A stretch of 37,012 bases of DNA from Terriglobia bacterium (GTDB taxonomy: Bacteria > Acidobacteriota > Terriglobia > Terriglobales > Acidobacteriaceae). The stretch is taken from contig JAIQFO010000048.1 in NCBI GenBank assembly GCA_020073215.1, positions 1 through 37,012 of the forward strand, read 5' to 3'. Each line of letters opens with the position of its first letter. The stretch's first letter is position 1. The translations under genes were made by a program, and so were the position numbers. Below are positions 1-8,285 of the stretch, one piece after another. The notes beneath the pieces are model-generated. The model did not search any database. It saw only the letters and a program-made list of their open reading frames with translations, and was not told the DNA's origin.

Positions 1-3
1 GCA

Positions 4-35
4 CTGAGAACTGAGAACTGGGAACTGAGAACTGC
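4..35. repeat. Short tandem repeat GAGAACTG
   Basis: The window opens with about four imperfect copies of an 8-base unit (GAGAACTG or GGGAACTG) ending just before the first gene. A related string occurs near 25319-25329, so it looks like a dispersed low-complexity element of this genome. No function can be read from it. Confidence 0.6.
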
Positions 36-39
36 CTCG

Positions 40-594
40 ATGAAGCTGCTGCAACTATTGGCGATCGGGAATCTGGATGACGGGCTGCTGAATGCTCTGT
101 GTCCCGCCATGGAGGAGACTTTTCGCGTGCCCTGCGAAGTGCTCCCCGGGCGACTGGATCCGGAGTTCGCGTTCCACGGCGAGCGGCAGCAGTACCACTC
201 CTCGGAAATGCTGCAGCGCATGCAAGGTTTTCTTACCGCCGACTCGTGGCGCTTGCTGGGCATCGCCGGGGTGGATCTCTACATTCCGATTCTCACCTTT
301 GTTTTTGGCGAGGCGCAGATGGGCGGCCCTTGCGCCGTGGTCTCCGCGCACCGTTTGCACCAGGAGTTCTACGGCCTTCCGCCCGACCCGGATCTGTTTC
401 GCCAGCGCGTGATCAAAGAAGCAGTGCACGAACTGGGCCACACTCTGAGTTTGACGCACTGCGATGACTATCGCTGCGCCATGGCTCCATCGCACGCCGT
501 GGAGTGGATCGACCTCAAGGAAAGCACGCTGTGCGCGGGCTGCCGGGCGGTGGCCACGCCGATGGCGCAGATCTCGTCGGCGCGGATCTTCTGA
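40..594 (+). CDS. amzA: Archaemetzincin-like zinc metalloprotease
   Basis: This 184-residue protein is probably a cytoplasmic zinc-dependent aminopeptidase of the archaemetzincin family (peptidase M54). The zinc and catalytic site is visible at residues 130-140 as HELGH followed by a third His at 140. The archaemetzincin cysteine signature follows: C141, C146, M148, then C165 and C168, expected to hold a second zinc. The Gly usual between the second and third His is Ser137 here, a small departure from the family motif. No signal peptide is seen. The length is typical for the family. The gene stands alone; its start lies directly after an 8-base tandem repeat, and I see no strong ribosome site before the ATG, so a slightly different start is possible. 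The substrate cannot be told. Confidence 0.88.
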   Translation: MKLLQLLAIGNLDDGLLNALCPAMEETFRVPCEVLPGRLDPEFAFHGERQQYHSSEMLQRMQGFLTADSWRLLGIAGVDLYIPILTFVFGEAQMGGPCAVVSAHRLHQEFYGLPPDPDLFRQRVIKEAVHELGHTLSLTHCDDYRCAMAPSHAVEWIDLKESTLCAGCRAVATPMAQISSARIF

Positions 595-662
595 ATCGCC
601 GTCTCAATAACTTAGTCCGTGTGCGACCCATGACGGTCCTGAGCCGTCCCAGCGTTGACGAT

Positions 663-735
663 GGAAATCTCACGCTGCATGCGACCTTGAAATCCCACCC
701 TTGCGCACAGAACGCGCAAGGATGGGGCACCCGGC
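663..735. repeat. Dispersed intergenic repeat, copy 1
   Basis: The stretch beginning GGAAATCTCACGCTGCATGC is repeated with few changes at about 10056-10122. Both copies lie between genes and end in a GGATGGGG- or GCATGGGG-like tail. No reading frame is shared. It occupies most of the gap between the protease and DUF899 genes. Confidence 0.7.
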
Positions 736-744
736 TGCCCTTAT

Positions 745-1533
745 TTAGCTTGCTTTCGCTTCTGCGTCGCGCTTTCGGAAGGCGGCTTCTCCAGCGTCGG
801 ACACCTTGACCCACTTCGGGTCAGGCGAGGCTTCGGCGTTGTAGTTGTCGTGCCAGTTCCACCACTTGTAGGGCGGGGTCTGGGGGTAACCCTGGGGCGA
901 GTCTTCCCAAGTCTCCTGACGGCCGAAGGGCGTGAGGTCGAGGTAGCTCCAGGTGGTCCCCATCGCTTCGTCGCCGCGGTTGTTGATGAAGTAGGTGCGG
1001 AAGACCTGCTCGCCATCGCGGAAGAACACGTTGTGGCCGTGCCATTCATGGACGCCGAAGTCCTTGTCGAAGGTGTCGGTGATGGTGTACCAGGGCATCT
1101 CCCAGCCCATCCGCGCCTTCAGGCGCGCGATGTCGGCCTGAGGCGCGCGTGAAGCGTAGGCGAGGGTGGTGTCGCGAGCGTTCAGATGGGCCAGGTGGGC
1201 GACCTGATCGGCGCCCAGGGAGCAGCCGCGGCAGGCGTGCTCGGGCCAGCCGAACACCCCGGGCTCGAAGAAGGCGCGATAGACGATCAACTGACGGCGG
1301 CACTCGAACAAATCGAGCAGGCTAACCTTGCCCTTGGGTCCGTCGAACTCGTACTTCTTGTCCACTGCCATCCACGGCATCCGCCGGCGTTCGGCGGCTA
1401 GCGCGTCACGGGAGCGGGTCAAGGCCTTCTCCTTCACGAGGAGCTGCTGGCGCGCAGCCTCCCATTCCTGCTGCGACACGATCGGGGGGATCTTCATCGC
1501 GGGTTTCGGGTTCTCAATCGTTCTGGTCGACAT
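745..1533 (-). CDS. DUF899 family thioredoxin-like protein
   Basis: This 262-residue protein matches the DUF899 family, which has a thioredoxin-like fold and is common in soil bacteria; its reaction is not established. The family hallmarks are visible: an N-terminal segment with IVSQQEWEAARQQLLVKEKA, then the block around FFEPGVFGWPEHACRGCSLG, which carries a CxxC-type pair (CRGC), then YTITDTFDKDFGV and the C-terminal aromatic segment WWNWHDNYN. No signal peptide is seen, so it is probably cytoplasmic. The ATG at 1533 is preceded by AAGGA. The last 20 bases of a small upstream membrane-protein gene (1514-1678) overlap its start, suggesting coupled translation. A role in redox or detoxification chemistry is an inference from the fold only. 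Confidence 0.85.
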   Translation of the reverse strand: MSTRTIENPKPAMKIPPIVSQQEWEAARQQLLVKEKALTRSRDALAAERRRMPWMAVDKKYEFDGPKGKVSLLDLFECRRQLIVYRAFFEPGVFGWPEHACRGCSLGADQVAHLAHLNARDTTLAYASRAPQADIARLKARMGWEMPWYTITDTFDKDFGVHEWHGHNVFFRDGEQVFRTYFINNRGDEAMGTTWSYLDLTPFGRQETWEDSPQGYPQTPPYKWWNWHDNYNAEASPDPKWVKVSDAGEAAFRKRDAEAKAS

Positions 1534-1678
1534 TTTGATTTTTCCTTTCCTCTGAGTTCGGCAGGACTTCTCCTGTCCGGTTCTTGCGAGATACTTTCAC
1601 GGCCAATGCTGCCAGCCCGCCGGTGGAAACCGCGCCGGCAACGACTAATCCCATGGTTGCCATGCAGAATGGACACAT
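1514..1678 (-). CDS. Small CPxC membrane protein (54 aa)
   Basis: A 54-residue frame starts MCPFCMATMGLVVAGAV and continues through a Gly/Ala-rich hydrophobic stretch (residues 8-27) into a charged tail. An excellent ribosome site (AGGAGG) lies 7 bases before the ATG, which argues strongly that this is a real gene. It overlaps the start of the DUF899 gene by 20 bases. CPFC at the extreme N-terminus, just before a single membrane segment, suggests a metal- or thiol-handling membrane peptide. I do not recognise a named family. The pairing with a CxxC-containing thioredoxin-fold protein suggests a joint redox job, which is inference. Confidence 0.7.
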   Translation of the reverse strand: MCPFCMATMGLVVAGAVSTGGLAALAVKVSRKNRTGEVLPNSEERKNQNVDQND

Positions 1679-1824
1679 CGTGCACCTCCTAGGGGGCGAA
1701 GCGTGATTGCTAAGCCGCCTCTATAGGGGTGACGGGTAAGGAGGAGCGATTTCTACAAGAGGAAGAAAAAAATAGCGGGGGATAGCGGAGAGTTGAAAGT
1801 TGGCCGCCGGGCGGACCAAGCAAA

Positions 1825-3069
1825 CTAGGGCAGCGGGTGCACGGTAGTGTTGAACAAGTAGGGATCCTGAAAGTTCGTCTGGTCGCCCGGCTTGGCGTTC
1901 GGAACAGGCTGCAAACGTGCGGAGAGTGGTTTGTTCCACTTCGTCGCGAGCGAAGCAACGTCAGCGTAGATCCGTTCCATTTGATCGAGGCTTATCTCGC
2001 CGGGGAGAGGGATCGTGTCCAGGCCGGTACCGCAAACGGCCGAGTACGCGAGTAGGGAGTCGATATTGTAGGTGGACTGGGCCCAGCGTTGTGCCAAGAG
2101 CTTGTCCTCCATAACCGGCACCATGAGTCCGGAGTAGCCGACTTGTTTCAGTGGCACAGCCTTGACCGCCGTGGTGATGATGCGAGCCGCAGTGAGGGTT
2201 CCGCTGGAGCCGAATTTGGCGCCGGTAAAGGCTTCGATCGCGGCCGCGATGGAAACGTCCCCAAGAGGCGCGGGGGTAGGGTCGAGTCCGGCGTAGGTCC
2301 AACCTGTCTCTGCCGCCACCTTGTTGCCGACCGCGTCTGCGACTGATGCATGTTTGGTCAGCGCAGCGGTCAGGTCAGCGACGGCAGCGTCAGCGTTTCC
2401 TTTGTCGCGCACGAAAACGTCGCGAACCACATTGGCGCCCTCGAAACCAATGGCGAATTGTCTGCCCGAGCCGGTGTGGTAGGAGCCGGGGAAGAAGGGT
2501 GACAACGGCTTCAGCATCGCGGTGGCAGTGAAGTTGAACGTTCCCTGGCCGCGCAAACTGTGTTCGCTGACATATTTTACAAGTTCAGCGGTGCGACGAA
2601 TCGTCTTCCAATGAATGCCGGTGTCATCCGCGATGACGGCGCTGGACTCGATGTTCGGCAGAGTCGATAGGGCCCTCTCCAGCAGGTGCATCGTCGCAGG
2701 ATCGTCGCCCTCGTGCATCATGCCTGGCCCAACGTTGGGAAGGAAATTCTCGGCGGCGGAGAGCTGGTCAAACTGCGTGAGGAATGCCAGCGCCCGATCT
2801 TCTGGCATACCCGCGACTAGCTCTGCCAGGGGTTGCGTGGTCACGCGTATCGTTTCCACTTCGTAGCCAGCGGATTCAAAATCGGCCTTGGCCTTGCGCA
2901 AGACTACGAGAGTTTCGGCAATTTGCTGTTGGTATTTTTCTCTGTCGAGCCGGACGAATGCAGTAATTGCCCTGACTTTCGGATTCGAAGAGGGAGTTGG
3001 AGTGGAACGGTTCTGCGCGGCCAGATGAGAGGACACAATCAGAATAAGGGCGAGGGCAATTTGTTTCAC
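1825..3069 (-). CDS. Secreted DUF711 (UPF0210) family protein
   Basis: The protein has 414 residues. Residues 1-18 form a signal peptide ending at SSHLAAQ. The rest matches the DUF711/UPF0210 family, seen in VRAITAFVRLDRE, the LPNVGPGMMHEGDDP block and HTGSGRQFAIGFEGANVV. The family is related to pyruvate-formate-lyase-like folds in databases, but its reaction is unknown, and most members are cytoplasmic and somewhat longer. The exported form seen here is typical of acidobacterial relatives, as far as I know. The gene is transcribed alone on the minus strand, with about 170 bases to the kinase gene upstream. No promoter is clear. Confidence 0.82.
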   Translation of the reverse strand: MKQIALALILIVSSHLAAQNRSTPTPSSNPKVRAITAFVRLDREKYQQQIAETLVVLRKAKADFESAGYEVETIRVTTQPLAELVAGMPEDRALAFLTQFDQLSAAENFLPNVGPGMMHEGDDPATMHLLERALSTLPNIESSAVIADDTGIHWKTIRRTAELVKYVSEHSLRGQGTFNFTATAMLKPLSPFFPGSYHTGSGRQFAIGFEGANVVRDVFVRDKGNADAAVADLTAALTKHASVADAVGNKVAAETGWTYAGLDPTPAPLGDVSIAAAIEAFTGAKFGSSGTLTAARIITTAVKAVPLKQVGYSGLMVPVMEDKLLAQRWAQSTYNIDSLLAYSAVCGTGLDTIPLPGEISLDQMERIYADVASLATKWNKPLSARLQPVPNAKPGDQTNFQDPYLFNTTVHPLP

Positions 3070-3242
3070 TCAGGTTCTCCAGATGAAAGATGGGGAGAGA
3101 GCAGTATAGCGGATTCGACTTCAAATACTTCTCAATCTCCGGGTTGCCCGTCAACCGCCAAGTGGGATTCCTCACAAAGCTCTAGATGACGCTGCCAGGC
3201 AGGATCTGCGTCCAAAGTGGCTTGGCTTTCCACTGTTGCCAG

Positions 3243-6026
3243 CTACTGCAATTTGGCGTATTCCGCCTTGGCTTGCGTCAGTATGGGGATGTCCGAGTCA
3301 GCGTTTTTCCAAAGGGTGAAGAAATCCTGATAGGTGGAACGGGACTTGGCGGTTTGGCCTTGCAAGGCATAGGCGCGGGCAAGGCCCAGGCGAGCAAGCG
3401 CCCCAAGCGGACAATTCATGACGATGCCGCGGTGATCGAGAATCCTCTGAAATTCCGTGGCGGCTTCACCACCCTGGTGCAAAAGTATGTAAGACTGTGC
3501 GCGCACATAGACGGGATACAGGGATCCGCCGACTTGGAACATGGGATACGACTCGCCCAATTCGTACGGAGCTGTAGCCTGCAAGATCTCAATGGCTTTG
3601 GAAGGATTCCTGCGATTGATTTCGATGGCCGCGTTAATGGTGGGAAGCCAATAGCCGATAATCAGAGTGTCGCGCGGAAAGCGCTTCGCTAAATCTTCCG
3701 CCATTTCCTGCGCTTTGACTAATGCTCCGGCTCTTGCCAAGGCCAGCGCCGCGAGAATCTGTGCGTCCCGCGTAGAGGCCAGTGCTAGTGCAGACGAGGT
3801 CGCTTTACGGGCCTGTGAGGCATTTCCGAATTCCGCTTCGCGCAGCGCCGCGTCCATCTGCCATCCTGCTGCGGTTTCTTTTTGGTCGCTGCGCCGGGCA
3901 GAATCTACTGCGCGCCGCGAGAATGCCCTCGCCTTTGAGAGACGCCCGTAAAAGGCCTCGGTGTCAGAGGCTAGCGAAAGGAGCAAATCCTCCGCTCCCG
4001 GTTTGCCGGCAGCCCACGCAATCTGGCGTTCCATCTCAGCGACATCTTCTTGGAGAAAGGCAATCCCGTACAGATTGGCGTGCAAGGCCGAGTCTTCGAG
4101 CTTGCGTGCCATCGCCTCCTGATAAGCGGCCTTTGCTTCGTCGAAGCGATTCAGGGCAGTGTACTGCACAACGAGATTGCCGTAACCCAACGCATCATCC
4201 GGGTCAATGCGGAGGTGCTCCAGCGTCTGTGACACTGCTTTCTCGTATTGGCCCATCAAGGAATAATTGGCGCCCAGATTACCGGGAGGCACTCCGTCGC
4301 GTGGATACGCCTGGGCCCAGAGCTCGTAAATCTCATTGCCTTTTACCAAATCCCCCGCAAGGTAGCTGTAGTAGTACGCAGAGATGCGGAGTTTTTCTCG
4401 CTCGCTTACACGGTTGCGTAGCTCATACGCACGTTGCAGGTAATCGTTCGCCAAGCCGGCTTCCCCGCGATTGGAGTAGGTGATTCCCAATGCAGCATAG
4501 GCGACCGCAAAACTTGGATCGAGTTGAATGGCGCGCTGGAAAAGAGGAATGGCTGCGGAGTTTCCTTTTTGATATTGCGTCTTTCTCGCTAACGAGTAGG
4601 CCTTCAGGGCCTCAAGCGAGGGCGTGGTGGCCTGTTCGAGCGGCGCGTCGAATTTCTGCACCGAAGTCAGGGATTCACCCAACTTGCTTCGTAGGCGGAA
4701 GGTCGCGTCGCTCAACGCCTTGAGCACAGCCTCTTTGTTGGCCGACTGTATCTGTTCGCTGGCCAAGTGATCGCCGGTGCTGCATTCCGCCGCCGTTAGT
4801 CCGATCACATATTGGGTGCCCAACGTGGCGATCGAACCCCATAACACTGCTTTGGCAGCGGCGCGCTGGCAAACTTCTCGGCCGACTTCCGGTGTCAGGG
4901 ATTCATCGGGGGAGCGCCCCATGAGACGCAACGTGTCTTGTATTTTTGCCTGCGGAAGGATCTTGAGAAAGGGTGACTGCTCCAACTCGACGGTGAGCGC
5001 CTGGTTCAACGCGTCGTCAAAAACAGAATCACTCGTGGAGTTGACGAAGTCCGCGAGCACAATCGTGTCGGAGGGGGTTAGGGCGTGTACGCGTCGCGAG
5101 CGGAAGAGCAAGCCCCCCATGACCAGAAGCGCTCCCAAAAGGAGAAGCACCGCCGTTCTCTGTCTTGCCCAACCCTTGCGCAATCGGGTAGCCCACGCCC
5201 CTTGCATAGTGCTAATCCCCAGTGCCGTCCGGCGCAAGTCAATTGCTAGTTCCTTCGCCGATTGGTAACGGTTCTCTGGTTGCTTCTCCAGACACTTTAA
5301 GATGATCCGCTCCAATTGTGGAGATGTCTTGGGATTCAGCCTCGTGGGCGGCACAGGCGGCATGTGCAGAATGGCAGCAATGGACTGCGAGGGTTCCACC
5401 TCAGCAAGGGGCCGTTGTCCCGTCGCCATCTCGTACAACACTACGCCGAAGGAGAACAGGTCAGCACGTTGGTCCACAATGCTGCCCAGCATCTGCTCCG
5501 GCGACATGTACGGGAGTGTGCCTGCCACTGCTGAGATATTGCTTTCAGTTGTGCAGTCCGCGAACGGTCGGATCAATTTGGCTAGGCCAAAATCGAGGAT
5601 TTTTGGCTGCCCGTCCAGGGTGAGACGGACGTTTTCTGGCTTCAGATCGCGATGCACGAGTCCTCGCTCGTGCGCTGCCATGAGCCCCTTGGCAAGCTGG
5701 GTAGCAAGACGCACGGTCTCGGCCTCTGGCAGCGGACCCTCAGAGATTCTGTCCCTCAGCGTCTTCCCGGGGACATACTCCATCACCAGGTAGTCGACGT
5801 CTCCTTGGCTGTCAAAATCATGGACTGTGGCGATGTTCGGATGGTTCAGCTTGGAAAGGGAGCGCGCCTCTTTGCGAAAAAGCTTGCGGGCACTCTCATC
5901 ATTTAGGGTGCCTGGTGGAAGGACTTTGAGGGCTACCTCGCGGTCGAGGTGTTCATCATGGGCGCGATAAACCACCCCCATGCCACCCGCACCGATCTCC
6001 TCGACAATGCGGTAGTGGCCCAGCAT
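3243..6026 (-). CDS. Ser/Thr protein kinase with TPR repeats
   Basis: This is a eukaryote-like (PknB-type) Ser/Thr kinase joined through one membrane segment to a long TPR region, a design frequent in Acidobacteria. I chose the ATG at 6026 (927 residues), where the kinase domain begins (MLGHYRIVEEIG); the frame stays open upstream to a GTG at 6176, but those 50 residues match nothing I know. Kinase domain residues 5-265: glycine loop GAGGMGVVY, Lys34, HRDLKPEN at 125-132, DFG at 145-147, all intact. A hydrophobic segment covers about 290-308. Beyond it come a FlgO-like block (ADFVNSTSDSVFDDALNQAL) and many TPR units (AVAYAALGITYSNRGEAGLA and others). The TPR half probably lies outside the membrane and binds partners. 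Divergent from the FAD/cNMP fusion gene. Substrates unknown. Confidence 0.9.
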   Translation of the reverse strand: MLGHYRIVEEIGAGGMGVVYRAHDEHLDREVALKVLPPGTLNDESARKLFRKEARSLSKLNHPNIATVHDFDSQGDVDYLVMEYVPGKTLRDRISEGPLPEAETVRLATQLAKGLMAAHERGLVHRDLKPENVRLTLDGQPKILDFGLAKLIRPFADCTTESNISAVAGTLPYMSPEQMLGSIVDQRADLFSFGVVLYEMATGQRPLAEVEPSQSIAAILHMPPVPPTRLNPKTSPQLERIILKCLEKQPENRYQSAKELAIDLRRTALGISTMQGAWATRLRKGWARQRTAVLLLLGALLVMGGLLFRSRRVHALTPSDTIVLADFVNSTSDSVFDDALNQALTVELEQSPFLKILPQAKIQDTLRLMGRSPDESLTPEVGREVCQRAAAKAVLWGSIATLGTQYVIGLTAAECSTGDHLASEQIQSANKEAVLKALSDATFRLRSKLGESLTSVQKFDAPLEQATTPSLEALKAYSLARKTQYQKGNSAAIPLFQRAIQLDPSFAVAYAALGITYSNRGEAGLANDYLQRAYELRNRVSEREKLRISAYYYSYLAGDLVKGNEIYELWAQAYPRDGVPPGNLGANYSLMGQYEKAVSQTLEHLRIDPDDALGYGNLVVQYTALNRFDEAKAAYQEAMARKLEDSALHANLYGIAFLQEDVAEMERQIAWAAGKPGAEDLLLSLASDTEAFYGRLSKARAFSRRAVDSARRSDQKETAAGWQMDAALREAEFGNASQARKATSSALALASTRDAQILAALALARAGALVKAQEMAEDLAKRFPRDTLIIGYWLPTINAAIEINRRNPSKAIEILQATAPYELGESYPMFQVGGSLYPVYVRAQSYILLHQGGEAATEFQRILDHRGIVMNCPLGALARLGLARAYALQGQTAKSRSTYQDFFTLWKNADSDIPILTQAKAEYAKLQ

Positions 6027-6170
6027 CTGGCCCACTAGCTTAACGTGATCCAGCGCCCGCCCAGCCACGGAGAAGCCCCTTCCCCTCACCTTTGGTAGCA
6101 AATCGTAGGCCCGGCCGCAACCGAAGTCAACGCCTGTTCTGTCGCCGCTCTGCGCCACCAGCAGATAATG

Positions 6171-6246
6171 CTGCACATTGCAGGCCTCACAGGAGTTTGT
6201 GTCTTACATCACTGACACGTCAGTAAACCTGCTCTGCAATGTGCAG
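6171..6246. promoter_or_regulatory. Divergent regulatory region: 13-bp inverted repeat plus dyad
   Basis: Between the kinase and FAD/cNMP genes, CTGCACATTGCAG (6171-6183) and its exact reverse complement (6234-6246) face each other across 50 bases. Inside lies a second dyad, ACTGAC-AC-GTCAGT (6211-6224). A chance 13-base perfect inverted repeat in so short a gap is unlikely. It looks like an operator or looping site for the divergent pair. The binding protein is unknown. Confidence 0.55.
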
Positions 6247-6254
6247 ATCGGGGT

Positions 6255-6271
6255 CTGGTGCCCGGCTTGCG
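6255..6271 (+). promoter_or_regulatory. Candidate sigma-54 promoter of the FAD/cNMP gene
   Basis: TCTGG at 6254-6258 and TTGC at 6267-6270 give GG-N10-GC spacing (6257-6258 and 6269-6270), as in -24/-12 promoters. Only the CTGG and TTGC cores fit; the CACG part of the consensus does not. Transcription would start near 6282, 30 bases before the ATG at 6312. It is weaker than the other three matches in this window. Confidence 0.35.
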
Positions 6272-6311
6272 AAGGACAGTGTGGGTCGTTTGGGGCGAAG
6301 CGAGGTGTCCG

Positions 6312-8084
6312 ATGCGTGACAGCTGTGACCGCCTGACGCTCCAGCAAGGCTGCCGTATTGGAGTGGTGGGTGGCGGTCCGGCGGGATCATTTTTCAGTTA
6401 CTTCCTTCTGGAAATGGCGCGAGATATAGATGTCGACGTGCATCTCGACATTTACGAGCCGCGTGACTTCTCCCAGCCAGGGCCCACTGGCTGTAATATG
6501 TGCGGCGGCGTCGTTTCCGAGTCCCTCGTGCAGGCATTGGCTGCGGAAGGGATTGACCTTGGCCCCGAGGTCATTGAGCGCGCCATTGACTCTTACTTTC
6601 TTCACATGGATGTGGGCGATGTGCGCATCGCCCCACCACGGATGGAGAAGCGCATTGCCTCCGTACATCGTGGCGGCGGACCCCGCGGCGTGAAACAAAC
6701 GAAATGCGGCGGGCTTGACGCTTACCTTTTGAAGCTCGCGATAGTGCAGGGCGCCAACTGCATTCCCAAGCGGGTGGACGCAATTGCCTTTCGCGACGGG
6801 CGTCCGTGGCTGAAGGCGGGCGACCGTGAAGCTGAGTACGACCTGCTGGTAGGCGCTGTCGGAGTGAACAGTTCAGCGCTGAAACTATTCGAGGGCGCCG
6901 GCGTACGGTACAAGTCACCAGTAGTGTCGAAGACCTACATCTGCGAGTTCCGTTTCGGCCGCGATCTGATCCGCCGGGAACTCGGCTACTCGATGCACGT
7001 TTTCCTACTCAACATTCCGCGGTTGGAATTTGCGGCTCTCATCCCCAAAGGCGATTACGTCACCCTGTGCCTGCTGGGGCACGACCTTGACAAGGATTTA
7101 GTGTCCCGGTTCATCAACTCTCGCGAGGTGCGGCAGTGTCTCCCACCCAATTGGGAGCCGCCTGCGGACTTCTGTCACTGTGCGCCCAAGATTGCAGTCA
7201 CCGGTGCAGTGCGCCCGTTTGCCGACCGCCTTGTCTTTGTCGGCGATTGCGGCACTACCCGGCTGTTCAAAGATGGTATTGGAAGCGCATATCGTACAGC
7301 CAAAGCTGCGGCTCGTACCATTGTGTTCCATGGGTTCTCGGAAGACCGCTTTCGCCGCCACTATTGGTCGGTGTGCAGGAAGATCTCGCGCGATAATGCT
7401 GTCGGCCAGCTCGTGTTCGCAGTTACTCGCCACATCCAGAAATATCGTTTCTTGCGGCGCGGGTTGTGGCGCATGGTTTCCGACGAGCAGCGTGGCCCCG
7501 GGTTGCCGCCGCGTGTGAGCACGGTGCTATGGGATACCTTCACCGGCAGCGCGCCTTATACCAGCGTTCTGCGACGCACTCTCAATCCTGTTTTCGTCGG
7601 CCGTTTCTTGTACGAACTCACCGTCGGCAACCTCGCTGTGAGGGCACATGAAGGAGGTCTTATGCAATCCGCAGTGCTGGGCCACTGGTTCAAAGATGGA
7701 GAGATTATCTGCCGCCAGGGAGAACTTGGCGACTGTCTCTACGTCGTCGAGAAAGGGCAGGTCGAACTCATGCACCGCGAGGGCAGCAGAGAGTTCTGCG
7801 TCCGGGTGCTGGGGGAGGGGGATGCCTGGGGTGAGGACGGATTGCTGGAACGCAATCACACACGCAGCGCAACCGCGCGCGCCATCGGCGAGGCCTGCGT
7901 GCTCACAATCGAGAAGAACATGTTCCTGGACCGCATGCAGGAAGACCCCTCATTCGTGCTAAAAATCATGCGCAAGATGTCACACCGGATAAAGGAACTC
8001 GAAGACGCACTGGTCCGCACCGCCGAGCCAATTGCCGCGCCTTCCACTGTTCAAACGCCACCGGCAGTTTCAGGTAGGGTTTAG
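6312..8084 (+). CDS. FAD-dependent oxidoreductase fused to cNMP-binding domain
   Basis: This 590-residue protein joins two domains. Residues about 14-420 resemble the geranylgeranyl-reductase-like group of FAD oxidoreductases: a dinucleotide-binding start (IGVVGGGPAGS), the block GCNMCGGVVSESLV that resembles the CGG site of that group, and a late FAD motif (FVGDCGTTRLFKDGIGSAY). Residues about 455-575 form a cyclic-nucleotide-binding beta-roll (FKDGEIICRQGELGDCLYVV, then GEGDAWGEDGLLERNHTRSA). No DNA-binding helix follows, so it is not a transcription factor; the cNMP domain probably controls the enzyme. I chose the ATG at 6312; an in-frame GTG at 6258 would add 18 residues and run into the putative promoter. 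The substrate could be an isoprenoid or a quinone-type lipid, but this is not proven. Confidence 0.8.
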   Translation: MRDSCDRLTLQQGCRIGVVGGGPAGSFFSYFLLEMARDIDVDVHLDIYEPRDFSQPGPTGCNMCGGVVSESLVQALAAEGIDLGPEVIERAIDSYFLHMDVGDVRIAPPRMEKRIASVHRGGGPRGVKQTKCGGLDAYLLKLAIVQGANCIPKRVDAIAFRDGRPWLKAGDREAEYDLLVGAVGVNSSALKLFEGAGVRYKSPVVSKTYICEFRFGRDLIRRELGYSMHVFLLNIPRLEFAALIPKGDYVTLCLLGHDLDKDLVSRFINSREVRQCLPPNWEPPADFCHCAPKIAVTGAVRPFADRLVFVGDCGTTRLFKDGIGSAYRTAKAAARTIVFHGFSEDRFRRHYWSVCRKISRDNAVGQLVFAVTRHIQKYRFLRRGLWRMVSDEQRGPGLPPRVSTVLWDTFTGSAPYTSVLRRTLNPVFVGRFLYELTVGNLAVRAHEGGLMQSAVLGHWFKDGEIICRQGELGDCLYVVEKGQVELMHREGSREFCVRVLGEGDAWGEDGLLERNHTRSATARAIGEACVLTIEKNMFLDRMQEDPSFVLKIMRKMSHRIKELEDALVRTAEPIAAPSTVQTPPAVSGRV

Positions 8085-8285
8085 CGAATCATCCCGAAGG
8101 GCGGCCTCTAAGCGGGCCTTTTCGACCAACGGCCACCTTGGCCGAAGGAGCGCGCCCTGCTAACAGAATCTGCCAACGCCCGGTTGGTCGGCTATTCGGA
8201 ATTTGAGAACGCTTGCCTGAAATCCCGTGCATGTCCGTTAGACTCGGGCTTTGTCACTCTTGTCGGTCAGAGCAACCACAGACCA
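8085..8285. other. Gap between convergent genes with a small hairpin
   Basis: Two genes converge on this 200-base gap. A hairpin CGGCCA-CCT-TGGCCG lies at 8130-8144 and could slow transcription, though no T run follows. I see no gene or other signal in it. Confidence 0.4.

Noticed and set aside
6027..6176. 50-residue N-terminal extension of the Ser/Thr kinase from a GTG at 6176
   Set aside because: The added residues match nothing, and the GTG falls within an inverted-repeat arm. The kinase domain begins right at the ATG 6026.
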